Shown: positions 24,051 through 35,364 of the stretch, one piece after another | How positions within the stretch are numbered: position 1 is the stretch's first letter | Layout: every line of letters starts with the position of its first letter | Assembly: GCA_008921705.1 (NCBI GenBank) | Contig: VFFE01007128.1 | Location: 3,311,532-3,375,531, forward strand | DNA length: 64,000 nucleotides | Direction of reading: 5' to 3' | Source of the DNA: Burhinus oedicnemus | Lineage: Eukaryota > Chordata > Aves > Charadriiformes > Burhinidae | Notes under the pieces: model-generated | Database searches by the model: none | Told to the model about the DNA's origin: nothing | Seen by the model: only the letters and a program-made list of their open reading frames with translations | Program-made: the position numbers and the translations under genes

Positions 24051-27000
24051 AGCTTTTTGCACCTTTCATCTCAGCTTGCAGAGCTGAAGTGAATTCCTAG
24101 TTAAGATTCTAAACTACCTAAACCACTGAAAAAAAATCCATTCTCTTAAGCAATTTTAGTGCCCCTCTCTCTAGAGTGCTGATGTTGCCAGGGTGATCAT
24201 GTAGTAGAGCGGAGAGCAGGGAAACACTGGCTGGCTGTGTTTTGGGGCAGATGACCTGCAAAATTGCTCTTACTGCATTTGCCCCCTTCCAAAACAGATC
24301 TTGTTTTAGAGTTAGTGGCTCTATGACTTTTTCTAGCGTATGTGTCTGTGTCTTTCTTAACATGAGCTTTAGAAATGTCAGTTACTACAGACCTGAGGCT
24401 GCAAACCTGCTTAGATAGAAATCCATGCGTAATTTGCATTTTGTTTCCCTCTGTACTGAATGAGAAAATTAAAGGGCATGTCTGAAGAGATTTGGCTTCT
24501 CAGTAGAGGTGCTGCACAACTCCCCAAAAGACTGAAATCTGGATTCATGGGCAGCAACCACTAATGTAAGTATACCTTTTACATGTGCTGTTTGTTGATC
24601 TCTGTAGTACGCCTGCAGAGACATGGGAAAACCAAGATTTTGTAGAAGTCCAGATCCATTGCACAACAATTACCTCTCTGACTGGCATGTCATTTATCCA
24701 GAAATCCCATATGCACTGCATGGGGAAGTGTCACTGAGTGAGATGGAAGGGCTAAAAACCCATTAGTCCCCTAGTAAATCTGCTCCGTACAATATTTCCG
24801 CAGACAGACTAGATTTACAGTGCCTCCAATAAGTGCAAGTGCAGATCATCACCGCTGCCTCGGGGGGTTCACCAGGGCTCAGCTCCGGTCGCTCAGTTTG
24901 CAGAGCGGTGACATGTTTGAATTGTTGGTTTCAGTTACAGCCAGAGGTTTTTCATTTGGGTTGTACTTATTTTCTTCTCGAAACTTTAATAACATTGAAA
25001 TTTTAAGAGAATCACCCAAGTCAGATTTCTGCCCACTCTATTTTCATTCGAGAATGACTAAAGGATTTTGATGCTGTGAAACCTGAACTGTAGTCTAAAC
25101 AGAGCTCAATTTCAAACATCAGAATAAATATCCCTGTGCATCTGAGCTTAACCCATGATCCTCTCCCTCCTCGTATTCCAGTGTCAAATCCATCCTCTCT
25201 CTGACATTTAGCAAAAAGCCTTTGAGTCATGTATCACAAAGCACACCGGCATCGTACATGGGTGTGAAACGAGTCAAAGATGACAATGAGTCCACTAGAG
25301 ACCTACTCGCTTTTGAAAATTGAGAATAACTCTACTGATAGCAAATGTCCTGTGCCGAATACAACTTGGGCCCTGGGCCCAATGGTGCACGGCAAGAGTT
25401 TGGCCACTGCCACCAATAGGACCAGGGAACAACGATGGGTCTGGGGGGACCTCCTGGCTCACCCAGCTGTGGAGCTCCCCTGCCACAGGCTTGTCCCAAA
25501 GCTGCTGCTTTAAACAGTTCCTGCTAAACAAGTTGAGCTCTGCTGTGAGCAGGATCTGTCCTCTTGTTACAAGAGACAGGAGAAAAATGCGGTGACTCGC
25601 TCTGGGCTGGGGGTCTTGACTTGCCTTTGTATTGTCATTGCTGTTGCAAAAGCCAGCTCTTATTAGTACCACATAAATTCTCAGACTACATTAGCAGCTG
25701 TATGATGCTTTGCCACTCTTATTGATGAACAAAGGTCATTGCATCCAGTGGTAAATCAAGGGGTGCATTACATTGGGGAAAACATTGTTCTGCATAAACA
25801 ACCATCTTGAACCCTTCCAAGTCAGCCTTCAGCCTGTTTCTGGGATACAGCCATGTAATATTACTCCTCGTGGCAAACGCCCATAAATAATATGAATAAA
25901 ATGAAGGAAATCTAGGATCAGGCTCGCATAGGATTCAGATTTCTGATTCTGAGGCCTTTATCCACTCAGGGGGGAAATTGCTGTTCTTTTTTGCACAGTG
26001 TGTAAAATAAATCTTAAGAGTTTGTTTACAGATAAAAAAATACACAGGAGTGCAATGGGATGAGTATAAAACTTCCCATACTGCCTCTCTCTGCTTACTT
26101 AGTAGTACTTTGCTTACTAAGTAGTCTGTCTAGTTTTGAAGTTCTTCCACCTTTGTTTTGTTACTCAGCAGGGACAGTATTTTTTTCCTTGTGTTTTTTT
26201 TTTTGTTGTTGTTTTAAAGTGAGAACTGTTCCATAGGCTTTATGCTCTGTGTCACTTAAAGGAAGATGGAAATTTATGTGGGATACATTTTTTCTCACTA
26301 TTTCTTTTTGGCTAATCTTTTAAATAAAATCTCTGTCCAAGAGCCAAATATAAATATGAAGCACTTGCTTCAGTGCTGATGATCGAAGCTGCTAAACCAG
26401 TGGATGTCCCTATGACACATGCCTATCATATTCTGGTTTTAGTCCCTGAATACGCAAGCTTTTTTTTTTTTTCCCCTCCAAAAGGGTGTAGTTCGCCAAT
26501 GGAAGAAGTTTTGTCCTGCAGCTGCTATTGCTGCCAGTTTCTCATGTAGTAAAGTATATGATTCCAGTGGTGCTGTAAACTTCATCATTTCTGAAAGCAT
26601 TTCTGCACATGCTGGACTGTAAAGTGACACTTGCCAGGTGGTTTCTGTGCTCAAGTACATCTGCTCTGCCTGTCATTGTAACTTTTTCTAATTGTAAATG
26701 CTGTTGGTCCTGGGCCTGAGACTCCCTCAAACCAGGACAGCGATTGACATGTTGTAGTAACTCGTTACAAGTAAAATTATCCCCCTGTCAGTGTCATGGA
26801 AGTACTAACACAGAAGTGGTCTCTACACAATTAAGGTGACTGTGGTGGCAGCCCAGAAGCATGAAGTTTCTGTAATCTGCTCTGAATTACACCAAGTCAC
26901 AGTGCTCTAGGAGAGGTAGAGAGGAATTTCACACTGGTTTGCGTTGTCTGTGATTTCAGGTAAGAGAACCTTACATTATCAGACACACTATCTCTTATTT

Positions 27001-28202
27001 ATTGGATGATTCCCTTTGGTTTATGTAAACAAAATATTTTAACACATAAAGATTGCTGGAAAAACATTAAATGGAAGTTAATTCATTTGCAGGCATATTT
27101 AGTCTCTTAAAAATTTCAAGGTAAGTTTGTTTAAAATGCCAAAATGTTTTAAATGTGTTGTTTTAGAAGTACCACAGGTCCTTGGAAATATCCTTTCACA
27201 GAATGTAGCTTTCTAAATGCTTAATTTAACAGCTGATAATAGGATTCAGTCTCTTCAGGCTGAGAGCTTTCAGAAGTTTATTCAGCTTGTTTATCTAGAT
27301 AGAGCAGGGACATAGCATGTAATTGAATAAACAATGGTTTAATTAATTTTTCAATCTTGCAGTATAGTTCATTTGTACATGTGAATGATAACCTCTTTGG
27401 CAGATGCTGGTTTCAGATCATAAAGCAGTGTTACACTTCAGGGACAAAAAATGGTTTTTCAGTCCCCATCTGTGTTTTACTTCTGAAGAAAGTACTATAA
27501 ATCTTTTTTATAGATAATAGAGAAATATTATGGTGCTTGTTTGAGAGTTGAAATTTTATGGCCTTAGATCCTCTGTTTAATAGTAGTTTGTCTTTCACTT
27601 CACCATGAACTAGACCCTCTCCTAGGGGAAGGCAGCCTGGGTGTCCAGACCCCATTCGCACAGCACTTTCCTCAGCTCCCGCCAACAGGGGCTTATTGGC
27701 AGACCCATCCAGCTGTAGAGGCTGGTGCATGATTGCCTGGGTGTCTGTGTAGACACTAACAGGCCTTGGTTGGGTTGGTAGGGTCGTGTGAAGCACCGTA
27801 GAAACACGGCCAACTTTGTCTGCTTTCTCCCTTCTGAATACATGGCTGGGAATGAGAGAGATGTCTGAGCATGCAAAATTTGGCCATTCCTACTTCTAAT
27901 ATGTAGTTTCAAGCTTTGGGGTTGTGCTTTTGGCTTGGTTTTTTGCTTGTTTGTTTGGATTCTTGCTACTGAAGCAAACAGAGCATTTGTAAAGTGCAGA
28001 TACGTTTTGAAAAACCACAATAAAATGAAAGAAAATCACAGTAATTACAAAGACCGAGTAAAGGTCAAAGATAGAGTTGGTCAGTCATCACCGAAACTTG
28101 CTCTGTAGTTTTCCCGTGGTGCGTCACAGCTCCTCAGACTTACACTGGGCATTGCCAGTCCTGTTTGCTTGATTGTTTTTCTCCATGTCTGTCTTTTTTT
28201 AG
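24051..28202. other. Non-coding tract
   Basis: A CpG-retaining patch lies at about 24780-24920 (CCGCTGCCTCGG, CTCCGGTCGC), possibly regulatory. There is a 13-T run at 26460-26472. A minus-strand 132-codon frame (27622-28020) and a 125-codon frame (25295-25672) show no domain. The sequence near 26704-26737 resembles the first bases of the 12-kb LTR in reverse for about 14 bases only. Confidence 0.45.
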
Positions 28203-28272
28203 AAGTCCTGCACCCACAGCTGCAAGAAGAAATAATATACAGACAAACTTTAAGATTTCATATTAACATAAG
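28203..28272 (+). other. Candidate coding exon (70 nt)
   Basis: A T-rich acceptor ending CTTTTTTTAG precedes 2 nt plus 22 codons (VLHPQLQEEIIYRQTLRFH...) and a GTTGGT donor, which is weak. One of the three frames stays open past the donor to a stop at about 28294. Glu/Gln/Arg content looks protein-like, but no family is recognised. Confidence 0.15.
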
Positions 28273-31200
28273 GTTGGTTTTGGTCCTCCGTTAGGCTGAA
28301 GTAATCGGACTGAGAACTTAAAACCTCCAGTTTTTCTCAGACTTGTCTTACAATGCCATTTTTAGGATCCTGGTATTTTTACCATTTTTGACATGTTTTT
28401 TGGCAATGATTCCAGGAAAAAAGGCAAGCATGAAATTATTGAGAAACTGCATTTCCTGTGCCATTGACACAGGTGATGCGACTGGAGTATCATAGGAGTA
28501 ATTTAGCAGCTAGTACAACAACATCTACTTAGGAAAGTTCAGGCTTTGAGACATGGGATTTTGGTTATGATTGAAGTGGCTTTTGGTTGCACAATAAGCT
28601 TGTGACCAGATAACATTAAATTTACATTGCCCTTTACATTTTTCAACTCCACTGCTAAGGAAATGCAGCGAAGATCTAACTGCAAGGAGAATTTGGTTAG
28701 TGTTTATTGAAATAAGAAAAGCATCAGCAAAGATTTTATCGTTCTGCTCAGAGCAAGCACATAACAGAAAGTCATTTAGCTCACCTAGTAGCATCTGAAG
28801 ACTATGTGGATTGAAAACAAGAAATTCAGGGTCTTTTGCAAGGAGTTAGAATTCTAATGAGTGTAGAAACTCCTAAGCAAGTTTAAATGTCCAAGTAAAG
28901 GTGTTTCCTGGCCTGCATCATTCCGAACAATAAGCAAGTAACACATCAACTAATCACACTCTCAGTAAGGTCTGCACAAGAGAAAGTAATGGAGGAAGCC
29001 TCCCAACTCCCTCCAGAGCCAGAAAGCTTGGGAAAGAGCGAGCCTAAGGAGACATCCATAGATGTGCAACAGCAGCCAGGAGCTGGGAAAGAGAGGGAAA
29101 TGTTGGCACAAAGCATAAAAGTGAAACTGAAGGCTCAGCAAGCAAGAGGTTAACCGTGAAATGCAGACTCCCCGCCTACCACATGGCTGATATGGAACTG
29201 GGAGGGGAAGTGTTGGCTGGGTCTCTGGTGGGAAGGCTGTGTCCTCTCCACCCTACGTTCACTGGAAAAGCCTCTGGTGTTTGCTGTAGAGGGCTTCACT
29301 CATTCCTGGAATGTCTTTTGTGCTAATAGAGTTGTCTCTGGCCCGATGTAGGAAAACGTTTCTTCTTAAAAAAAAAAAAAAAAAAAAAAAAAACCACAAA
29401 AAACAACTACCAAAAAAAGCAAAAAAAAAACCCCAGCAAAACCCACAACTAAACCCCACAATAATAGGATTTAGAAACAAAACCAAATAAGTTTATAGTA
29501 GCAGACTGGCTGTTAACCTTTCCTGTACACAGATTGTTCTGATTTATTTTTGGAATATGGCACTAAGCTTTAGATTTATTCATGAATGCTCTGAGACATT
29601 TACTTTCTCTTTATTACAGGACACAAGATCCCACAACTCTCTGATCTTCTTTCCTTTCACTTTCTACCTTAGTTTGAAAGATGTTTTTCTCCTGGCTCCT
29701 CTGCATTATATTTCTTGGCTTTTTACAGAAGTACAACTTCTCTGTGCCAAACTCTTTTCACATAATGTAACTAAATCCATATGTCCAGTTCATACAATTG
29801 AACACGAATCTCTGGCAGATGCTCTCTCAAAATCTGGCTACCACTTTAGCATTTTTCATCCCATGAAGATTTTTTAAGAGATTTTTGCCCATGCATCTTT
29901 AACTTTTGGCAATTGGAAATAAAAGCACCTTCTTTCCTGCTATAGATTTCAAACAGTTTCTTAAAGGCTTGATTCCCAGTTTTTACATTCAAAGCAGAGT
30001 GACCTGGAAATTAGCTGTTCTGTTTTCCTAGTCCTTCCTGTTTTCCAAAGAAAAGCTAAAGATTTGAAGACATTTCTTAAAAAAGTAAGGAAATTCCAGC
30101 ATTTTGCCTAATGTTCCTCTGTCTTAATCCAATTTCTTTGAAGCACAGGTTGGATTAGCAGCTTGTACTTGGTTGTAGTTGTTGTTCTGCCTCTTGCTAA
30201 ACTACATGAAACTGCTGAAGAAGTGGAAGCAGTGGGTTGCGTGTTGTGTTTGTCCAAAGCAGCTCATCTTCTGGATCAAAATTAGCTCTGCCAGTTTTCT
30301 GCTTTTGGCTTAGACAGAAAAAAAGCACAACAAGTATTCAAGCTTCTGCAACAGTCAAAGTCTATTCAGTTTCCTTATCTGAAGGCTACCGTTTTGGTTT
30401 ATACGCCTGTGAAATAAAGCTATATGTTCATGCATCTTTGTTCTGTGACCAAGCTCTGTAAAGGAAAAAGATCAAACACTAAAAGACGTGCACGCAATAT
30501 ACTTCTGCACAGAGCCTGAAAAAAATATCAAGCTGTAAAAACTGTCTGAGCTACCAAAAGGATTTGTGAGGAAGTATGAGTGCTTTCAAAGATATTTAGA
30601 GAGAATATGTTTATATAGTAAATTAATTTCAAACAAAAGCAATTTATCTTGTCTGGCGATTCACATGGTACGTAATGCAATTGAATTAGAAAAACAAGAA
30701 AAGGATGCTCGAAAATTCTTACCTATTAAAAAAGCTGCACTATGCACTTTCTATTTTAGGACAAGATTTAATTGCATTCAGTAAAATGCACTGGCAGGAC
30801 AGTCATTTTCTCACCAGCAGGTAACAACAGTTCCAAAAAATGTGCTTTCTCCAATGTGCCTGTAGAAGCTGTTGCTACTTAGTAACTAGCATAGTCATTA
30901 ATCAAAACAAAAAGAACAAACTGTTATATAAAGCAATAATTTTACCAGACAAGTACTTTGAGTCTGCCTAAAACAGATGATCAGAACATATTACCCAGTT
31001 CTTGCTTTATTGTCTCCATAAAAACTTGGAAGGATACATGTCTGGTCTATTAAATTTTTTATTTTTTTTTTCCAGGACCAAATACAATGTTCTTCTTCAA
31101 GTGATTTTTTTTTTTTTTTAATTCTTTCTGGTTCTTGCAACATTTTTACTTTATTGGTGTCTGACTTACTGGTGCGATAGTTCAAACAAACACTGCGATT

Positions 31201-32147
31201 GCATTGAAGGTGCTGAAAAGGAGTGAGTACCAATGGGAAGCTTCACTGGGGGTGTTGTTATCAGTAAGTATGTTGCTGGTGGTAACCATGGAAACGTTTG
31301 GGATGATCTGAAGTAGTCTAAAGATAAGTAACAGGACGAAAGCAAGCAGAAGGAAATTTATGCTGATTCTGAGGGAAAAATAAACTTCATGTTAAATTAC
31401 ATAAATGGTCACTAGGGAACAGGAAGGTGCTTGGAGTCATTGTAAACTGATTTGGATGAAGAAATTTGAGGTTCTCTTGCACAAAGCTGTTTTGGCAGGA
31501 GGAGGGACTCTTCCGATCGTAGATTAATCTCAACATTAGTTGGAAATGTTATGATTCCATGGGCCTTGTTGAGCACCAGTAACTTTCTCAGTTTGAGAAA
31601 GTGCCTGGCATGCATCTTTTCAAATTAACACTGGGAATCCCTAGTCACTGGTGATAACACCATTCTGGAAAATATTAACTGAACCAGGAGACATTTCAGA
31701 GACTAAGCCACTATCATGCTGTCTTAGCAAGTATATAAATTAAATAGATCTTTCTTAAAGCAGAGGCCTCTAAGTGGAGCTTAAGCTGCCAGTTTTCTCC
31801 TAACTTACAGTAAATTAGAGAGAGGAAATAATTTAGTTAGAAACCTGAGTTTGAATAAGAAGTTATTTGCTTAGAAATAATTCAGTAGTCATTTGACTAT
31901 TTATTTTGGGTTTGTATTCCATTTCAGAGAGGTTGTAGAAAAAGGGCGTACAAGAAATAAGTGAATGGAAAAATAAAGTGAAATTCATATATGGTAGTGT
32001 AAAGGGAGTTTGAGTAAACACAAATACATCGAAAGCTGGCAAAATGAGGTGAGACAAAATGTTAATATTGATATACTACATTTATCCTACATGGGCTACT
32101 TATTGGTTCCAGTAAGTTGCTTCTTGCGTCCCTGTTATGCTCAACAG
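28273..32147. other. Non-coding tract
   Basis: Contains the long A tract at 29368. A plus-strand frame 29620-29877 begins after a good acceptor (TTATTACAG), ends at TAA and is followed by AATAAA at 29918-29923. It could be a terminal exon, but its Phe/Leu/Ser-rich start comes from a pyrimidine tract. A further T-rich acceptor near 31076 has no usable exon after it. Confidence 0.4.
29368..29470 (+). repeat. A26 tract followed by A/C-rich low-complexity DNA
   Basis: Twenty-six adenines (29368-29393) run into about 75 bases made almost only of A and C. No AATAAA lies just upstream, so a processed-pseudogene tail is not supported. Confidence 0.85.
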
Positions 32148-32858
32148 CATAGAATCGTAGAATGATTTGTGTTGGAAGGGACCTTAAAGATCATCTAGTT
32201 CCAACCCCCCTGCCATGGGCAGGGACACCTCCCACTAGACCAGGTTACTCAAAGCCCCATCCAACCTGGGCTTGAACACTTCCAGGGATGGGGCCTCCAC
32301 AACTCCTGTGGCCAACCTGTTCCAGTGTCTCACCACCCTCAAAGTAAGGAATTTCTTCCTGAGATCTAATCTAAATCTACCCTCTTCCAGTTTGAAACCG
32401 TTACACCTCATCCTATCACTACATGCCCTTATAAAAAGTCCCTCTCCACCTTTCCCGTAGACTCCCTTTAAGTACTGGAAAGCTGCTCTAAGGTCTCCCT
32501 GGAGCCTTCTCTTCTCTAGGCTGAACAACCCCAGCTCCCTCTGCCTGTCTTCATAGGAGAGGTGCTCCAGCCCTCAGATCGTCTTCGTGACCCTCTTCTG
32601 GACTCGGTCCAACAGATCCATGTCCTTCTTATGCTGGGGGCTCCAGAGCTGGACACAGTACTCCAGGTGAGGTCTCACAAGAGTGGAGTAGAGGGGCAGA
32701 ATCACATCCCTCAACCTGCTGGCCACACTTCTTTTGATGCAACCCAGGATGCAGTTGGCTTTCTGGGCTGCAAGTGTGCATTGTTGGGTCATGTTGAGTT
32801 TCTCATCAGTCAACACCCCCAAGTCCCTCTCCTCAGGGCTGCTCTTAATCCATTCTCT
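32148..32858 (-). mobile_element. CR1 LINE, 5'-truncated, ORF2 C-terminal part and 3' UTR
   Basis: On the minus strand the element reads from the end of the reverse transcriptase through the conserved tail to the 3' UTR (32148-32234) and the terminal ATTCTA(C/T)GATTCTATG repeat. The coding part uses one frame: a first block (32574-32858) with [50 protein letters not shown] and [10 protein letters not shown]; then LSYEDRQRELGLFSLEKRRL, ACSDRMRCNGFKLEEGRF, VVRHWNRLATGVVEAPSLE and the end ALSNLV (stop 32235). These are standard CR1 ORF2 C-terminal motifs. A single in-frame TGA (complement of 32574-32576) breaks the frame, replacing an Arg-type codon and consistent with CpG decay. The endonuclease, the catalytic RT core and the 5' UTR are absent. 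Homology fades near 32858. The copy is a dead insertion, relatively young for CR1 because there are no frameshifts. Confidence 0.97.
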
Positions 32859-33551
32859 TTGATTTTGCTTAGACACCTTTGCTCTCTTGCTATCCCTTTT
32901 TTTGTAGGGATACATTTTTAAATGGTACTCTGATTTACTTGTGACTCCTGTTCTCCTAAATAGATGAGGACTTGCAAAACCATGTCTTACTTTTGCTACT
33001 CCTTTGTATTGTTAAAGAGGCTGAAGAGGTATTTTCTAATTTCAATTATTTTTAGGCTAAATCTGAACACAGATTACTTCCTCCTGGTCCTCCCACAGGC
33101 AGTGTATCACTGGCAAAAAGAGAGTACTCTAAATTCCTTTATTGTACAGTGATCTTGGTGTCCGTTATAACAAAGGCATTATAATAAGTTTTTAAATATT
33201 AAAGAATATCAGATTTTCATTGTATTGAATCCACACAAATAGAGCACTATAAAAAAGGATTTATAAGGCTTTTTGCTCATTTGCTTGATAAAACCACCAG
33301 AAACAGGAAAAAAAAAGTAAAGAGCTTGCTTGATTCAGTATGCATGCCAGGATGCTTGGTAAGCTGCCCGTGTTGTATAAGACAGTGATCCTTTCTGTGT
33401 CATTGTTATGAATGATTCCTTGCATTATACCCTGGTTAAAGAGAATTTTTTTTGGATGCTGTTTTGAAAAAGCGAGATGGAAATGAAAGAAATCATTTCT
33501 TTGAAGAAGTTGGTAGGTATTTTTGACATTACCTCACTTCTATTATTGTAG
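32859..33551. other. Non-coding tract between CR1 and the candidate exon
   Basis: AT-rich DNA. A strong acceptor (CCTCCCACAG, near 33100) precedes 16 open codons but has only a poor donor before a TGA. Confidence 0.5.
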
Positions 33552-33615
33552 AGCTTTCTTCTGATGAACCTATGCAAGTCACTTACACAGAAGTTTCCTT
33601 CTATGACTCTTTGAG
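33552..33615 (+). CDS. Candidate internal coding exon with ITIM-like motif
   Basis: The acceptor tract ends TCTATTATTGTAG at 33551 and the donor is TTTGAG then GTTAGT. Of the three frames, one reads 2 nt, 20 codons, 2 nt: LSSDEPMQVTYTEVSFYDSL. It contains VTYTEV, which fits the V-x-Y-x-x-V pattern of immunoreceptor tyrosine-based inhibitory motifs in cytoplasmic tails. A PECAM1 tail has a related YTEV motif, but the flanks here do not identify it. The leftover phase (AG) joins in frame to the next candidate at 35217 (or 35169). The donor is non-optimal and no extracellular or membrane exon was found upstream, so the gene is unidentified. This could be chance. Confidence 0.22.
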
Positions 33616-35216
33616 GTTAGTTTATTTACTTTTATGTTAATAAAAAGCAGCAGAAAGAAATCATAAATGTGTTACTTTCCAATTCTTACTTGCCTGGGTC
33701 ATAAATAATGCTATATCAAGTTGTTACTTAAAGCAAGTAAATTTTTATGTAATAAGATTAGACTTTGTTGAAATTGAGGGATAGAAAAACTGCCTCCACC
33801 TCTCTCTCTTTGCTGTCATCTTTGTTCAACGTTTGGAACCCAATGACCTATAAGAGTGTCTTGGAAATCCCAACGTGATATGTAGGAAGCAGCCAAGTGT
33901 CACTACTGGTGTCTGGTTTGTACAGCTTCTTAGATCCCACAGATGTGATTTAGGCAGCTCTGAACATGCTTTTACATAACACTTGTTGTAAGGAAGCCAA
34001 ATTACCTTTTTCTAATACCTCGAATTTATAAAAGACACAATTGGTATAAAGCCACCTTGAGTCTTCTTAATACCTATTCAACCTCAGGCTGAATACAGCT
34101 CCCCTAGGCCGAGCTCTCTGACTGTATCTAAAAATGCTACAATGAATAATTTGAAGTCTTTTCTGAATACTTTTAGATATTATTTTCTGGTATACTGAGA
34201 AACAATTTTTTTATTTACTGTGATCAGTATAATCCAGATGTAACTGCTCTCTTTTCTATTTCTACTTACATGCTTTTAGCTTCAAATCTGCTCAAAAATA
34301 ACATACTGTAGGATAATGTAGTGAATAAAAATCATTCTGCCTTTGAATGGTGCTCGACCTATCAAATACACAGCGAAAAACCACTAGTAGTTTGAGCTTA
34401 CAAAGATGAGACTGAGGTTTTTGGTGAACTTGTGCTCAGCAAGCTCTATAGTTTTCTCTGAGCTGTGACATTGACTTAAAGTACTCTATGACCATTTGTT
34501 CATTACTAAGAAATCAAAATAGTTTGTTACTCAAATAAACAAATGTGACAATACACTGTTACTGTCAATTCAGCAGCTTCCCAGCCCATTTTTAAATTAA
34601 CTGGTTTAACGAAACTTATTTTCTCCCTGAAGAGAACAGCCAGGAAAAAAAACAAACAAATGAATAAAAAAATAAAAACCACAAAAATCCCTCAGTGCTA
34701 TTTAGAGTTATGAGGACAGCTTACAAAAGTGTTACATGCATTTACACACTAAAAGAGATGGAAGATAAAAGCATATACTGTAAGACTCAGAATTCAAATC
34801 AGAATTCTGAGAATAAATCAAAATTAATAGTTTGGTGTTTCATAGATGTAATCTAGTGTGTAACTACCTGTACCAAACAACAGAATTTGGTATTAAACCC
34901 TTTGAAGAGCTTTCCTTATTTTTCTGAGTATAATTTGAAAGGATTCCAGATCTTGTCATCAAGTTTATGCTGATGGGAGCTCTGCTAAGTATTGTTTAGT
35001 TCTGACTGTAGCAGAGTTCTCATGCGTTGCAAAGCAACGTTGGTGTTGTCTACTGATCTCCTTCTGGATCCTGATAAGATGATATTCGTAGGCATCAAAA
35101 GGTTCTTATCATGAAAATAGCATAATATTTAATTAAATGGCATTTAAAGTATCATTTTTCTCTTGCAGTGTTCCTCCTGTAATTTCCTTTCGTCAGTCAC
35201 CTTTCTTCCTCCTTAG

Positions 35217-35364
35217 TTATGTAGACATTTCAATCGAAGAAGCACCGGATGAGGCTCCAGAGGCAGCAGCTGAAAGGACTAGTCAGAGGAGCACTGGAAG
35301 AACACGCCATCAGCAAATACGGAGATCCAGCCTAGGCACTGTCTTCTCTGATTGTTTCATGTAA
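35217..35364 (+). CDS. Candidate terminal coding exon
   Basis: A pyrimidine tract (TTTCTTCCTCCTTAG) ends at 35216, and a second in-frame acceptor at 35168 (TTTCTCTTGCAG) would add 16 codons. The frame reads one base, then 48 codons to TAA at 35362-35364. The product starts YVDISIEEAPDEAPEAAAER, then becomes Arg/Ser/Thr-rich and ends SLGTVFSDCFM. The segment keeps several CpGs (ATCGAAG, CACCGGATG, ACACGCC, ATACGGAG) in otherwise CpG-poor surroundings, and codon choice is protein-like. It joins in phase to 33552-33615, making Ser at the junction and a second L-S-Y-V-D-I tyrosine motif. AATAAA at 35714-35719 could end a 3' UTR of about 350 nt. No family recognised; cytoplasmic-tail identity is inferred. 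Confidence 0.27.

Noticed and set aside
26704..26737. Reverse-strand TGTCCTGGTTTGAG, identical to the start of the 12-kb LTR
   Set aside because: Similarity stops after about 14 bases, and no matching CA end or target-site duplication was found upstream.
29259..29486. Minus-strand frame with Phe/Gly-rich product
   Set aside because: It is the translation of the poly(A)/A-C tract on the opposite strand.
32272..32921. Plus-strand frames across 32.27-32.92 kb
   Set aside because: They are antisense shadows of the CR1 ORF2 on the minus strand.
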